Source of the DNA: Phytopseudomonas seleniipraecipitans | Lineage (GTDB): Bacteria; Pseudomonadota; Gammaproteobacteria; Pseudomonadales; Pseudomonadaceae | Length of the DNA stretch: 64,000 nucleotides | Direction: 5' to 3' | NCBI RefSeq assembly: GCF_900102335.1 | Contig: NZ_FNBM01000001.1 | Span: 744,001 to 808,000, forward strand | In this document: positions 41,860 to 51,441 of the stretch, piece after piece | Layout: every line of letters begins with the position of its first letter | How positions within the stretch are numbered: position 1 is the first letter of the stretch | Program-made: the position numbers and the translations under genes | The notes under the pieces: model-generated | Seen by the model: only the letters and a program-made list of their open reading frames with translations | The model's database searches: none | Told to the model about the DNA's origin: nothing

Positions 41860-42816
41860 ATGTCCGGTTTCCGTCCTGCCCGTCTCTGCGCCGCCATTGC
41901 CCTCTGCGCCGCCGCCCTTGTCAGTTTCTCCAGCGTGCATGCCGCCGAAGGTGAAACACCTCGCGTCGCGCTGGTTATGAAGTCCCTCGCCAACGAGTTC
42001 TTCCGCACCATGGAAGATGGCGCCAAGGCCTACCAGAAAGAAAACCCCACCCAGTTCGAACTGATCGCCAACGGCATCAAGGACGAAACAGACACGTCCG
42101 CGCAGATCCGTATCGTCGAGCAGATGATCGTTGCCAAGGTCGATGCGCTGGTCATCGCGCCGGCCGATTCCAAGGCGCTGGTGCCGGTGATCAAGAAAGC
42201 CAGCGATGCCGGCATCAAGATCGTCAACATCGACAACCGTCTCGACCCCGAAGTGGTGAAGAGCAAAGGCCTGGACGTGCCGTTCGTGGGTCCGGACAAC
42301 CGCAAAGGCGCGCGTCTGGTCGGTGAGTATTTGGCCCAGAACAAGCTCAAGGCGGGCGACGAAGTCGGCATCATCGAAGGCGTTTCCACCACCACCAACG
42401 CCCAGCAGCGCACCGCGGGCTTCAAGGACGCCATGGAAGCGGCCGGCATGAAGATCGTCGGCGTGCAGTCGGGCAATTGGGAAATAGACCGTGGCAACGC
42501 GGTGGCCTCCGCCATGCTCAACGAATACCCCGACCTCAAGGCACTGCTGGCCGGCAACGACAGCATGGCGCTTGGCGCGGTGTCTGCGGTACGCGCGGCA
42601 GGCAAGAAAGACCAGGTGCAGGTGGTCGGTTACGACAACATCAACGCCATCAAACCGATGCTCAAGGACGGCCGTGTGCTTGCCACTGCCGACCAGTTCG
42701 CCGCTCGCCAGGCGGTGTTCGGCATCGAAGCGGCGCTCAAACTGGTCAAGGGTGAAGCCACCGACGCCAAAGACGGTGTGATCGAAACCCCGGTCGAACT
42801 CGTGACCAAGCCGTGA
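41860..42816 (+). CDS. rbsB: D-ribose ABC transporter, periplasmic binding protein
   Basis: The 318-residue precursor has a Sec signal peptide (cleavage after VHA near residue 28) and a periplasmic-binding fold of the ribose type (VALVMKSLANEFFRTMEDGA; VDALVIAPADSKALVPVI; VQVVGYDNINAIKPMLKDG). It delivers ribose to RbsAC. It begins the rbsBACRKD operon. In P. aeruginosa the similar operon also begins with rbsB. Confidence 0.92.
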   Translation: MSGFRPARLCAAIALCAAALVSFSSVHAAEGETPRVALVMKSLANEFFRTMEDGAKAYQKENPTQFELIANGIKDETDTSAQIRIVEQMIVAKVDALVIAPADSKALVPVIKKASDAGIKIVNIDNRLDPEVVKSKGLDVPFVGPDNRKGARLVGEYLAQNKLKAGDEVGIIEGVSTTTNAQQRTAGFKDAMEAAGMKIVGVQSGNWEIDRGNAVASAMLNEYPDLKALLAGNDSMALGAVSAVRAAGKKDQVQVVGYDNINAIKPMLKDGRVLATADQFAARQAVFGIEAALKLVKGEATDAKDGVIETPVELVTKP

Positions 42817-44381
42817 TCCATGCGGTAGTGGCCGGCGAGACCGTTCTCGCCGCCCGCAATATCGGCAAGACCTACGTCCAGCCCGTGCTGGGCGGGGTCG
42901 AGCTGGAGCTGCGCGCCGGTGAAGTGCTGGCGCTGACCGGCGAGAACGGCGCCGGCAAAAGTACCCTTTCAAAGATTTTCTGTGGGTTGGAACAACCGAC
43001 TACTGGCTCACTGACTTTCCTTGGCCAGCCCTATGCACCAGCCAGCCGTCGCGAGGCCGAGCGCCTTGGCGTGCGCATGGTGTTGCAGGAACTCAACCTG
43101 CTGCCGACCCTGACCGTGGCCGAGAACCTGTTTCTCGACAACCTGCCCAGCCGTGGCGGCTGGATTGCCCGTGGTCGCCTGCGCGAGATGGCGCGTGAGG
43201 CCATGGCGCGGGTCGGCCTGGAGGCTATCGACCCGGATACCCCGGTGGCCGCGCTGGGCGTCGGCCATCAGCAGATGGTCGAGATCGCCCGTAACCTGAT
43301 CGGCGATTGCCGCGTGCTGGTGCTCGACGAGCCAACGGCGATGCTCACCGCCCGTGAGGTCGATTTGCTGTTCGAGCAGATCCAGCGCTTGCGCGATGCC
43401 GGTGTGGCCATCGTCTATATCTCCCACCGTCTGGAAGAGCTGGCGAAAGTGGCCCAGCGCGTGGCCGTGCTGCGCGATGGCCAGCTGGTCGCCGTGGAGC
43501 CCATCGACCGTTACAGCAGCGACGAGCTGGTCACCCTGATGGTCGGCCGCGATGTCGGCGACTCCATCGATCTGGGCGAACGGCAGATTGGTGCGCCGCT
43601 GTTGCAGGTCAGCAATCTGTGCCGGCGCGGCAAGGTCGACGATGTGTCCTTCAGCGTGCGGGCAGGGGAGATCTACGGCATTTCCGGTTTGATCGGTGCC
43701 GGTCGCACCGAGTTGCTGCGGCTGATCTATGGCGCCGACCCCGCTGACAGCGGCCAGGTGGCCATCGGCACTCCGCCTGTGCCGGTGCGCGTGCGCTCAC
43801 CCGCTGAAGCGGTGGGCCATGGCATTGCCTTGATCACCGAGGACCGCAAGGGTGAAGGCCTGCTGCTCGGCCAGCCAATCGCCGCCAACCTGGCGCTGGG
43901 CAACATGCCGGCGGTTTCCAGGCATGGCGTGATGCGCCCGGCGGCGGAGCAGGCATTGGCGCAGCGGCAGATCGATGCCATGCGCATTCGTTGCAACGGG
44001 CCCCATCAGGCCGTGGCCGAACTCTCCGGTGGCAACCAGCAGAAGGTGGTCATTGGCCGCTGGCTGGAGCGCGACTGTCGCGTGCTGCTGTTCGACGAGC
44101 CGACCCGCGGTATCGATGTCGGTGCCAAATTCGAAATATACGGCCTGCTCGGCGAGTTGGCGCGCCAGGGCAAGGCGCTCGTGGTGGTGTCCAGCGACCT
44201 GCGCGAGCTGATGCTGATCTGTGATCGTATCGGCGTGCTGTCGGCCGGCCGCCTGATTGAAACATTCGACCGCGATGACTGGAGTCAGGATCGTCTGCTG
44301 GCCGCTGCCTTCGCCGGCTACCGCAGCCGTGAAGCCATGCTTGGCGAGGTCGCCCCCCCGTTACAGGAGCTTTCCCAATGA
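42813..44381 (+). CDS. rbsA: D-ribose ABC transporter, ATP-binding protein
   Basis: The 522-residue protein carries two ABC modules. The first has Walker A GENGAGKST and VLVLDEPTAML; the second has the degenerate loop GLIGAGRTE and the signature LSGGNQQK. This tandem form is typical of RbsA/MglA/XylG. It starts with GTG 42813, overlapping the rbsB stop by 4 bp; no good ATG lies nearby. It powers the permease RbsC. Confidence 0.93.
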   Translation: MIHAVVAGETVLAARNIGKTYVQPVLGGVELELRAGEVLALTGENGAGKSTLSKIFCGLEQPTTGSLTFLGQPYAPASRREAERLGVRMVLQELNLLPTLTVAENLFLDNLPSRGGWIARGRLREMAREAMARVGLEAIDPDTPVAALGVGHQQMVEIARNLIGDCRVLVLDEPTAMLTAREVDLLFEQIQRLRDAGVAIVYISHRLEELAKVAQRVAVLRDGQLVAVEPIDRYSSDELVTLMVGRDVGDSIDLGERQIGAPLLQVSNLCRRGKVDDVSFSVRAGEIYGISGLIGAGRTELLRLIYGADPADSGQVAIGTPPVPVRVRSPAEAVGHGIALITEDRKGEGLLLGQPIAANLALGNMPAVSRHGVMRPAAEQALAQRQIDAMRIRCNGPHQAVAELSGGNQQKVVIGRWLERDCRVLLFDEPTRGIDVGAKFEIYGLLGELARQGKALVVVSSDLRELMLICDRIGVLSAGRLIETFDRDDWSQDRLLAAAFAGYRSREAMLGEVAPPLQELSQ

Positions 44382-45358
44382 CCACCCCATCCGCCACGCC
44401 GACCAAGCGCAGTGGCACCCATAAGGGCCTGGGCACCTACCTCGGCCTGGCTGGTGCGCTGCTGGCGATGATCGTGCTGTTTTCTTCGCTGAGCAGCCAT
44501 TTTCTGTCCTACGCGACCTTCACCACCCTGGCCAACCAGATCCCCGACCTGATGGTGCTGGCGGTGGGCATGACGCTGATCCTGATCATCGGCGGCATCG
44601 ACCTGTCGGTGGGCTCGGTGCTGGCCCTGGCAGCTGCGGTGGTCAGTGTGGCCACCCTCGGCTTTGGCTGGGGCATCGTACCCGCGGCGCTGCTCGGCAT
44701 GGCCTGTGCGGCCCTGGCTGGCAGCGTGACCGGGATCATCACGGTGGCCTGGGGCATTCCCTCGTTCATCGTCTCCCTCGGCGTATTGGAGATGGCACGC
44801 GGCCTGGCTTACCAGCTCACCGACTCGCGCACCGCTTATATCGGCGACGCCTACGCCTGGCTGTCGACGCCATTCGCCGCCGGTATCTCGCCATCCTTCG
44901 TGATCGCATTGCTGGTGATCGCCGCCGCGCACCTGCTGCTGACCCGCAGCGTGTTCGGCCGCTACCTGGTGGCCATCGGCACCAACGAGGAAGCGGTGCG
45001 CCTGGCTGGCATCAACCCCAAGCCATACAAGGTCTCGGTGTTCGCACTGATGGGCCTGCTTGCCGGTCTGGCTGCGTTGTTCCAGATATCGCGCCTGGAA
45101 GCCGCCGACCCGAATGCCGGTTCCGGTCTGGAGCTGCAGGTGATCGCCGCGGTGGTCATCGGCGGCACCAGCCTGATGGGCGGCCGTGGCTCGGTGATCA
45201 GCACCTTCTTTGGCGTGCTGATCATTTCCGTGTTGGCCGCGGGGCTGGCGCAGATCGGCGCCTCGGAACCCACCAAGCGGATCATCACCGGCGCGGTGAT
45301 CGTGGTCGCGGTGATCCTCGACACCTACCGCAGCTACCGCGCCAAGCGCAGGGGCTGA
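44378..45358 (+). CDS. rbsC: D-ribose ABC transporter, permease
   Basis: The 326-residue inner-membrane protein has about ten hydrophobic segments and the branched-chain/ribose permease signature (IDLSVGSVLALAAAVV; the later GSGLELQVIAAVVIGGTSLMGG, split by family variation). Its ATG overlaps the rbsA stop. It forms the ribose channel. Confidence 0.93.
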   Translation: MTTPSATPTKRSGTHKGLGTYLGLAGALLAMIVLFSSLSSHFLSYATFTTLANQIPDLMVLAVGMTLILIIGGIDLSVGSVLALAAAVVSVATLGFGWGIVPAALLGMACAALAGSVTGIITVAWGIPSFIVSLGVLEMARGLAYQLTDSRTAYIGDAYAWLSTPFAAGISPSFVIALLVIAAAHLLLTRSVFGRYLVAIGTNEEAVRLAGINPKPYKVSVFALMGLLAGLAALFQISRLEAADPNAGSGLELQVIAAVVIGGTSLMGGRGSVISTFFGVLIISVLAAGLAQIGASEPTKRIITGAVIVVAVILDTYRSYRAKRRG

Positions 45359-45364
45359 TCATTC

Positions 45365-46363
45365 ATGGCCACCATCAAGGATGTCGCCGCACGGGCCGGT
45401 ATTTCCTACACCACGGTGTCCCATGTGGTGAACGGCACCCGGCCGGTGAGCGACCCGGTGCGTAGCAAGGTCGAGGCGGCCATCGCCGAACTGGGCTACG
45501 TGCCCAGCGGCGTGGCGCGCTCGCTCAGGGCCCGTGCCACCGGTACCCTCGGGCTGCTGGTGCCGAACGCCAGCAACCCGTATTTCGCCGAGTTGGCGCG
45601 CGGCATCGAGGACCACGCCGAGCGCAACGGCTACAGCGTGATCCTCTGCAACTCCGATGACGACATCGACAAGCAACTGCGCTACCTGCGCGTGTTGCTG
45701 GAGCGGCGCATCGACGGCCTGATCGTCGCCACGGTGGCCAGCGACGCGGCTTTCGCCCAGGCCTTGGCCGCGCTGAAAGTGCCGCTGATGCTGGTCGACC
45801 GCTCCCTCGATGGGGTGACGGCCGATCGCGTGCAGGTGGATCATGAGCGCGGCGCCTACCTGGCGACGCGTCACCTGCTCGAACTGGGTCACCGCCGTAT
45901 TGCCTGCATCGGCGGGCCGGCCAGCACCCAGGTGGTGCAGTTGCGAGCAGCCGGCTATCGGCGCGCGCTGGGTGAAGCGAATATCGAAGCGCAGCCGGTG
46001 GTGGACTGCGCTTTTACTAGCCCGGCAGGGCACGCCGCTGCCCAGGTGCTGCTGGCTGGCCGCGAGGTGCCCACGGCGATTTTTGCCGGCAACGACATGA
46101 TCGCCCTGGGCGTGCTGCGCGCCGCTGCCGAACTCAAGGTAAAGGTACCGCAGCAGCTTTCGGTGGTGGGTTTCGACGACATCGAAGTCAGTCGCTACCT
46201 GCACCCGGCACTGACCACGGTCGGTCAATCCATCGGCCAGCTCGGGGAGACCGCCGCTGCCCGGTTGCTGGCGCGTATCCGCACGCCCGGCCTGGAGGCT
46301 GAGCAACGACTGATCGAACCCACCCTGGTACTGCGCGAGTCCAGCGCAGCGCCACTGACTTGA
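45365..46363 (+). CDS. rbsR: LacI-family ribose operon repressor
   Basis: The 332-residue regulator starts ATIKDVAARAGISYTTVSHV, the LacI HTH, followed by the hinge PSGVARSLRARAT and a periplasmic-binding-like effector domain (VPTAIFAGNDMIALGVL; LSVVGFDDIEVSRYLHPALT). It probably senses ribose and binds the palindrome at 41809-41824. It lies 6 bp after rbsC inside the operon that it controls. Confidence 0.92.
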   Translation: MATIKDVAARAGISYTTVSHVVNGTRPVSDPVRSKVEAAIAELGYVPSGVARSLRARATGTLGLLVPNASNPYFAELARGIEDHAERNGYSVILCNSDDDIDKQLRYLRVLLERRIDGLIVATVASDAAFAQALAALKVPLMLVDRSLDGVTADRVQVDHERGAYLATRHLLELGHRRIACIGGPASTQVVQLRAAGYRRALGEANIEAQPVVDCAFTSPAGHAAAQVLLAGREVPTAIFAGNDMIALGVLRAAAELKVKVPQQLSVVGFDDIEVSRYLHPALTTVGQSIGQLGETAAARLLARIRTPGLEAEQRLIEPTLVLRESSAAPLT

Positions 46364-46412
46364 TTATTTCGAAGCGCCCACGCGTTTCGGCTGACGTAGA
46401 GGAACATCTGCA

Positions 46413-47321
46413 ATGCACGCGAAGGTAGTGGTGGTGGGCAGCCTGAACATGGACCTGATCGTTCGCATGCCGCGGTTTCCGGTCGCCGGCGAGACGCTGG
46501 CCGGGCACGGTTTTGCTACCGCGGCGGGCGGCAAGGGCGCCAACCAGGCCGTGGCTGCCGCGCGGCTCGGCGCCACTGTAGCGATGGTCGGCTGTGTGGG
46601 CGATGACGCCCATGGTGCCGAACTGCGAGCCGGGCTGCTGGCGGAAGGCATCGACTGCACGGCGGTGGCGAAGGCGCCGGGAGTGGCGACCGGCATCGCG
46701 ACGATTCTGGTCGATGATGCCGGCCAGAACGCCATCGTCATCGCGGCGGGCAGCAACGCTGAAATGACGGCTGAGCGCCTGGCCGACCATGATGGTCTGC
46801 TGGCAACGGCCGATATCGTCATCGCCCAGCTGGAAGTGCCCACGGCCACCGTCGAGGCCACCTTGCTACGTGCCCATGAGCTGGGCCGCACGGTGATCCT
46901 CAACCCGGCACCTGCCGTTGGGCCGTTGCCAGCCCACTGGTACGGCTTGATCGACTACCTGATTCCCAATGAGAGTGAAGCGGCGCTGCTGACCGGCATC
47001 GCGGTCGACTCGCCGCGAAGCGCACATCAGGCTGCGGAGCAACTGCTCGCGTGCGGCGCCAAGCGGGTGCTGATCACCCTCGGCAGCCAGGGCGTTTTCT
47101 ACGCCGATGGCGAGCGCCACCTGCACCTGCCGGTCGAGCCGGTCGTGGCGGTCGATACCACCGCCGCGGGCGACACCTTCGTTGGTGGCTTCGCCGCCGG
47201 TCTGGCCGAAGGCCTGCCGCTGGAGGGTGCCATCCGCCTGGGCCAGCAAGCCGCCGCCCTGGCCGTCACCCGGCCGGGCGCACAGCCATCCATCCCTCAT
47301 CGCCACGAGTTGCCCGCATGA
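46413..47321 (+). CDS. rbsK: Ribokinase
   Basis: The 302-residue PfkB kinase phosphorylates ribose to ribose-5-phosphate. It has [35 protein letters not shown] and [18 protein letters not shown] with the catalytic Asp. A 49-bp gap separates it from rbsR. Its stop overlaps the start of rbsD. Confidence 0.94.
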   Translation: MHAKVVVVGSLNMDLIVRMPRFPVAGETLAGHGFATAAGGKGANQAVAAARLGATVAMVGCVGDDAHGAELRAGLLAEGIDCTAVAKAPGVATGIATILVDDAGQNAIVIAAGSNAEMTAERLADHDGLLATADIVIAQLEVPTATVEATLLRAHELGRTVILNPAPAVGPLPAHWYGLIDYLIPNESEAALLTGIAVDSPRSAHQAAEQLLACGAKRVLITLGSQGVFYADGERHLHLPVEPVVAVDTTAAGDTFVGGFAAGLAEGLPLEGAIRLGQQAAALAVTRPGAQPSIPHRHELPA

Positions 47322-47722
47322 AGAAAACGCCCCTGCTCAACGCTGCACTTTCCACTGCTATTGCCCGGCTGGGCCATGGCGACATCATCGTGATTGGCGA
47401 CGCCGGCATGCCGGTACCGGCAGGCACGCCGTGCATCGACCTGGCATTAACCGCCGGCGTGCCGGACTTCGTCACCACGCTCAAGGTGGTGCTCAGCGAG
47501 ATGCAGGTGCAGGGCCATCTGCTGGCCCGGGAAACCCTGGAAGCAGCACCGCTGGCACTCGCGGCCATCGAAGAACTGAACGCCAGCGGTGCGCTGGGCG
47601 AGCGGCAGCTGGTCAGCCATGACGAACTCAAGGCCGCCTGTGCCAAGGCTCGCGTGCAGATTCGTACCGGTGAGTGCCGGCCGTACAGCAATATTGCGCT
47701 GATCGCGGGTGTGACGTTTTAA
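47318..47722 (+). CDS. rbsD: D-ribose pyranase
   Basis: The 134-residue protein has [24 protein letters not shown] with the catalytic His and ends in [19 protein letters not shown], exactly the RbsD pattern. It converts beta-pyranose ribose to the furanose form used by ribokinase. ATG 47318 overlaps the rbsK stop, so it is the last gene of the operon. In E. coli rbsD comes first; here it comes last. Confidence 0.93.
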   Translation: MKKTPLLNAALSTAIARLGHGDIIVIGDAGMPVPAGTPCIDLALTAGVPDFVTTLKVVLSEMQVQGHLLARETLEAAPLALAAIEELNASGALGERQLVSHDELKAACAKARVQIRTGECRPYSNIALIAGVTF

Positions 47723-47786
47723 GAGGCGGTTGACGATCTTCTTTAACACGCCGCTTGGGCTGCTCCAAGGCAGAAGCGGCCTGTCG

Positions 47787-47873
47787 TAGGGGGACGACGC
47801 CTCACCTACGCGGCCCGACCCGTCCACCGCTCTGCGATCGCAATGGTGGATGATAAGAGCGTCATCCACCCTA
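47787..47873. repeat. Dispersed palindromic repeat, copy 1
   Basis: The left end TAGGGGGACGACGC (47787-47800) and the right end GCGTCATCCACCCTA (47859-47873) are nearly complementary. The right 31 bp agree in 27 positions with the reverse complement of the left end of a second copy at 52262-52335. The copy occupies most of the gap between rbsD and the HAD gene, whose 3' ends converge. Confidence 0.75.
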
Positions 47874-47905
47874 GGTCTGCTTCCGCTACCTTGCTGCTAT
47901 CGTGC

Positions 47906-48559
47906 TCAACTCCAACTCAAAATCGGCCAGCCCTCGCGCTCGGCATGTTCGCGCAATACCGCGTCGGGGTTCACCGCGTGGGGTTTGTCGACCCGTTGCA
48001 GCAGCGGCAGGTCGTTGCGCGAGTCGGAGTAGAAGTAGGCGCCGTCCAGGCTTTGGCCGTGTTCTTCGAGCCAGGCATGCAGGCGGGTGACCTTGCCTTC
48101 GCGGTAGGTCAGCACGCCCTCGGTCTTGCCGCTGTAGTGGCCGTACTCCTCATGCAGGTCGATGGCCAGCACCTCTTCGACCTTCAGCCGTTCGGCGATG
48201 GCGCTGACCAGAAAATGCGCCGAAGCGGAAATGATCAGGATGCGGTCGCCGGCCTGGCGATGGGTCGCCAGGCAACGAGTCGCGTCGCTGAAGAAGATCG
48301 GCTCGATCACGTCTTCCACGAAGGGCTCGACCACGAAGGCGACTTCCTCCGGCGTGCGCCCCACCAGCGGCGACAGGCTGAAGGTCATGTAGTCCTCCAT
48401 GGCCAGCTTGCCTTCGGCGTACAGCGCCATCAGCTGGTGATCCTTGGCGATGAAACTCTCGCCGTCGACCCAGCCCAGCGTGGCCATGTGCTCGCTCCAC
48501 AGGCTGGCGCAGTCGCCGTTGATCAGGGTTTCGTCGAGATCGAAAATTGCCAGGGCCAT
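47906..48559 (-). CDS. HAD-IB phosphatase (SerB-like)
   Basis: The 217-residue protein has the HAD nucleophile motif ALAIFDLDETLINGD, a helical IB-type cap, motif II ILIISASAHFL, and motif III with a YFYSDSRNDLPLL aspartate pair. The IB class includes phosphoserine phosphatase and related small-molecule phosphatases. ATG 48559 is chosen since the family motif starts right there; the frame is open to 48730. The substrate is unknown. Confidence 0.9.
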   Translation of the reverse strand: MALAIFDLDETLINGDCASLWSEHMATLGWVDGESFIAKDHQLMALYAEGKLAMEDYMTFSLSPLVGRTPEEVAFVVEPFVEDVIEPIFFSDATRCLATHRQAGDRILIISASAHFLVSAIAERLKVEEVLAIDLHEEYGHYSGKTEGVLTYREGKVTRLHAWLEEHGQSLDGAYFYSDSRNDLPLLQRVDKPHAVNPDAVLREHAEREGWPILSWS

Positions 48560-48592
48560 GAGGGTTTGTTTTCCTTTCAGTACGACCGCGCC

Positions 48593-48783
48593 GGTGCCCA
48601 TTTTTTTGCGAGGCAAGGCGCGAGCTGCGAAGTTTGGTGGGCCAAATGAGTCAGCGAGAAACGCAGTATCGCGAAAAAATAGGCCCGTCCCAAGGGGTTG
48701 CGCGGGAAGTTTCACCCGCTGCCGTGACACGATGAGGGAGCTGGTTCAGCTATTGCCTGCGTCTTGCGCCTAACCGGGTGAAA
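48593..48783. repeat. Palindrome-rich intergenic segment
   Basis: ATTTTTTTGCGA (48600-48611) and TCGCGAAAAAAT (48669-48680) form long imperfect arms extended by GGTGCC/GGCCC ends. A second pair, TTTCACCCG (48710-48718) and CGGGTGAAA (48775-48783), follows. The region lies between the HAD gene and the end of the ABC operon and has no coding character. It resembles dispersed non-coding repeats of Pseudomonas. Confidence 0.5.
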
Positions 48784-48825
48784 GTTCTCGCTGCAACGCG
48801 GCTTGTGCTGAAAGGTGAACGGACC

Positions 48826-49812
48826 CTATCCCACCTCTTTTACGGCGCTCGCCGCGATATCCAGTGAGATCGAGTGGCCGTTGGCGTGCAGGTCGTCGGC
48901 GCTGCGGTTGAGCACGTCGACCAGCAGTTCCACACCGCCGGCATCCACCCGGTAGCGGATGATATTACCGAGCAGGCTATGGCTGCGAATGATTGCGCTG
49001 ATCGGGCCCTGGCCAAGCACGATGGCTTCCGGGCGGATGGCCACCTGGCTGCTTACCGGGTAGCCGAGCAGGCGGCTGGCGGTGGCGGCGTCGAGCAGGT
49101 TGTAGTTGCCGATGAAGCCGGCCGCGAAGGCATTGGCAGGCGCGGTATAGAGGGTTTCCGCGTCGCCGCTCTGGACGATGCGCCCGGCATTCATCAGGAA
49201 GATGCGGTCGCTCATCACCAGGGCCTCTTCCTGATCGTGGGTGACGAAAATCGTCGTCAGGCCGAGTTCCTGCTGGATGCTGCGGATCTGCTCGCGCAGG
49301 TGTTTGCGGATGCGCGCGTCGAGCGCCGACAGCGGCTCGTCGAGCAGCAGCAGGCGCGGGCGGGTGACCAGCGAGCGGGCCAGGGCGACGCGCTGGCACT
49401 GGCCGCCGGACAGCTGATGCGGGTAGCGGCTGGCGAAGTCGCCGAGCTCGACCATGGCCAGCGCTTCCTGCACGCGCTGGGCGGATTCGCCCTTGTTGAT
49501 CTTCTGCATGCGCAGGCCAAAGGCGACGTTCTGCGCGGCGGTCATGTTGGGAAACAGCGCATAGCTCTGGAACACCATGCCGATGCCGCGCTTCTGTGGC
49601 GCCAGGGGCACTAGGTCTTCGCTACCGAGCAGGATCCTGCCGCCATTGACCTCGGTAAGGCCGGCGATACAGCGCAGCAGGGTGGATTTGCCGCAGCCCG
49701 ACGGGCCCAGCAGGGTGACGAATTCGCCCTGCTGGATCTCGGCGTTGATGTCGCTGAAGATCGAGGTGCTGCCGTAGTTCTTGTGCAGGTTCTGGATGCT
49801 CAGGAAGCTCAT
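48826..49812 (-). CDS. ABC importer ATP-binding protein (PotA/FbpC/PhnT-like)
   Basis: The 328-residue ATPase has Walker A LLGPSGCGKST, the signature LSGGQCQRVALARSL, Walker B LLLLDEPLSALD and the H-loop VTHDQEEAL. A C-terminal TOBE-type regulatory domain covers about residues 240-328. It energises the two permeases encoded upstream and overlaps the second by 4 bp. It belongs to the spermidine/iron/2-aminoethylphosphonate ATPase group, where the substrate is set by the binding protein. Confidence 0.92.
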   Translation of the reverse strand: MSFLSIQNLHKNYGSTSIFSDINAEIQQGEFVTLLGPSGCGKSTLLRCIAGLTEVNGGRILLGSEDLVPLAPQKRGIGMVFQSYALFPNMTAAQNVAFGLRMQKINKGESAQRVQEALAMVELGDFASRYPHQLSGGQCQRVALARSLVTRPRLLLLDEPLSALDARIRKHLREQIRSIQQELGLTTIFVTHDQEEALVMSDRIFLMNAGRIVQSGDAETLYTAPANAFAAGFIGNYNLLDAATASRLLGYPVSSQVAIRPEAIVLGQGPISAIIRSHSLLGNIIRYRVDAGGVELLVDVLNRSADDLHANGHSISLDIAASAVKEVG

Positions 49813-50606
49813 GCCTTGTCCCTGTTCAGTCGATTGGCCGCCCAGGTGAACACCAGGACGAAAAAGAAGTAGGAGATCACCAGGGCGCTGTTGAAGTGGC
49901 CACTGCTGTTCTTCATGTTGTTGAGGTACACCTGCAGGGTTTCGTAGCGTGTGCCGACCAGCAGGTTGGCGAACACGAATTCGCCGAACAGAAAACTGAA
50001 GGACAAGAACAGCGACACCATCAGGCCCTTGCGCAGGTTGGGCAGCACCACCAGAAAGGCGGCCTTCCAGGTGCTAGCGCCGAGCAGGTGGGCGGCGTCC
50101 ATCAGGTCGCGAAGGTTGATCGCCTGCAGGTTGTTGGTGATCGCGCGGTACATGAAGGGCAGGGCGATGGTGAAGTAGCAGCCGATCAGGATCCACGGTG
50201 TACCCACCATGGCCAGCGGGCCGGAGCCATACAGCTGCAGCAGACCCACGGCGGAGACCACCGGCGGCACGGCGAACGGCAGCAGGATCAGCACGTTCAT
50301 CACCGCGTCGAGTTTGGGAAAGTGGTAGTGCACCACGAACAGCAGCGGCAGGATCAGCACCACCGACAACGCCAGGGCGCCGAAGCAGACCAGCAGCGAC
50401 TGGCCGAACGCCTTGAGAAAGCGCGGCTCGCCCCACAGCTCCAGGTACCACTTGAACGTCAGGCCGTCCGGCAGGATGGTCGCCGACCAACTGGTGGACA
50501 GCGAGTAGAGCAGAGTACCGGCCAGCGGCAACAGCAGAATCAGGAACAGCAGCCAGACCACCACGCGGTGGTAAAGGCTAGCGGTGCTCGCATCAGCGCG
50601 GGACAT
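49809..50606 (-). CDS. ABC importer permease 2
   Basis: The 265-residue inner-membrane protein has six hydrophobic segments and an EAA-like loop (DLMDAAHLLGASTWKAAFLVVLP) for contact with the ATPase. It overlaps its neighbours by 14 bp (upstream) and 4 bp (downstream), so translation is coupled. It pairs with the other permease to form the membrane channel. Confidence 0.9.
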   Translation of the reverse strand: MSRADASTASLYHRVVVWLLFLILLLPLAGTLLYSLSTSWSATILPDGLTFKWYLELWGEPRFLKAFGQSLLVCFGALALSVVLILPLLFVVHYHFPKLDAVMNVLILLPFAVPPVVSAVGLLQLYGSGPLAMVGTPWILIGCYFTIALPFMYRAITNNLQAINLRDLMDAAHLLGASTWKAAFLVVLPNLRKGLMVSLFLSFSFLFGEFVFANLLVGTRYETLQVYLNNMKNSSGHFNSALVISYFFFVLVFTWAANRLNRDKA

Positions 50607-51441
50607 GGTAGCTCCTCCGCAACAACAGCTGATGGACCAGGGTGATCGCCGCCATCAGGCCGACCAGGATCATCGCCAGGGCGCTGGCCATGTTCGGATC
50701 GAGAGAAATGTCCCCGGAAATCATCGCGGCGATGCGGATCGGCAGGACGTTGAAGTTGCCGGTGGTCAGGTAATACACCGTGGCGTAGGCGCCCAAGGCA
50801 TTGGCCAGCAGGATGACGAAGGTGCCGAGCAGCGCCGGGGTCAGCACCGGCAGGCCGATGTGCCGCCAGAAATCCCAGGTACTGGCGCCGAGCAGCGCGG
50901 CGGACTCGCGCCAATCCTGGCGCAGGGCGTCGAAGGCGGGGTAGAGCAGCAGCACGCCGAGGGGAATCTGGAAGTAGGTGTAGAGCACGATCAGGCCGTT
51001 CTTCGAGTACAGGTTGAAGCTCTCGATCAGTCCGGCCTGGATCAGCAGCAGAGTCACCGCGCCGTTGAAACCGAGCAGGATGATGAACGCGAAGGCCAGC
51101 GGCACGCCGGCGAAGTTGCTGGTCATGTTGGAAAAGGCGATCACGAAGTCACGCAGTTTCGAATCCACCTGGCGCAGCGAGTAGCTGCCGATCAGGGCGA
51201 TGAGCATGCCGAATACACTCGACCAGAAGGCGATCTGCAGGCTGTGCTTGACCGCCTGCATGTAGAACTTGGAGGAAAACGCCTTCTCGAAATTGCCCAG
51301 CCCCCAGCCATCCGGCGTGTTCAGGCTGTTGAGCGCAACCCACACCAGCGGGGCGATCTGGAAGGCGATGAAAAACACCGCGAAGGGCAGCAGGCACAGC
51401 AGTGCCAGCCATTTGCCCTTGGATTTGTGGGTGGCGCTCAT
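50593..51441 (-). CDS. ABC importer permease 1
   Basis: The 282-residue protein has six hydrophobic segments and an EAA-like loop (DWRESAALLGASTWDFWRHIGLP). ATG 51441 is chosen: it overlaps the hydrolase stop as ATGA, and GGGAG lies about 11 nt upstream. The frame stays open to 51459. It begins the transporter part proper of the operon. Confidence 0.9.
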   Translation of the reverse strand: MSATHKSKGKWLALLCLLPFAVFFIAFQIAPLVWVALNSLNTPDGWGLGNFEKAFSSKFYMQAVKHSLQIAFWSSVFGMLIALIGSYSLRQVDSKLRDFVIAFSNMTSNFAGVPLAFAFIILLGFNGAVTLLLIQAGLIESFNLYSKNGLIVLYTYFQIPLGVLLLYPAFDALRQDWRESAALLGASTWDFWRHIGLPVLTPALLGTFVILLANALGAYATVYYLTTGNFNVLPIRIAAMISGDISLDPNMASALAMILVGLMAAITLVHQLLLRRSYHVPR

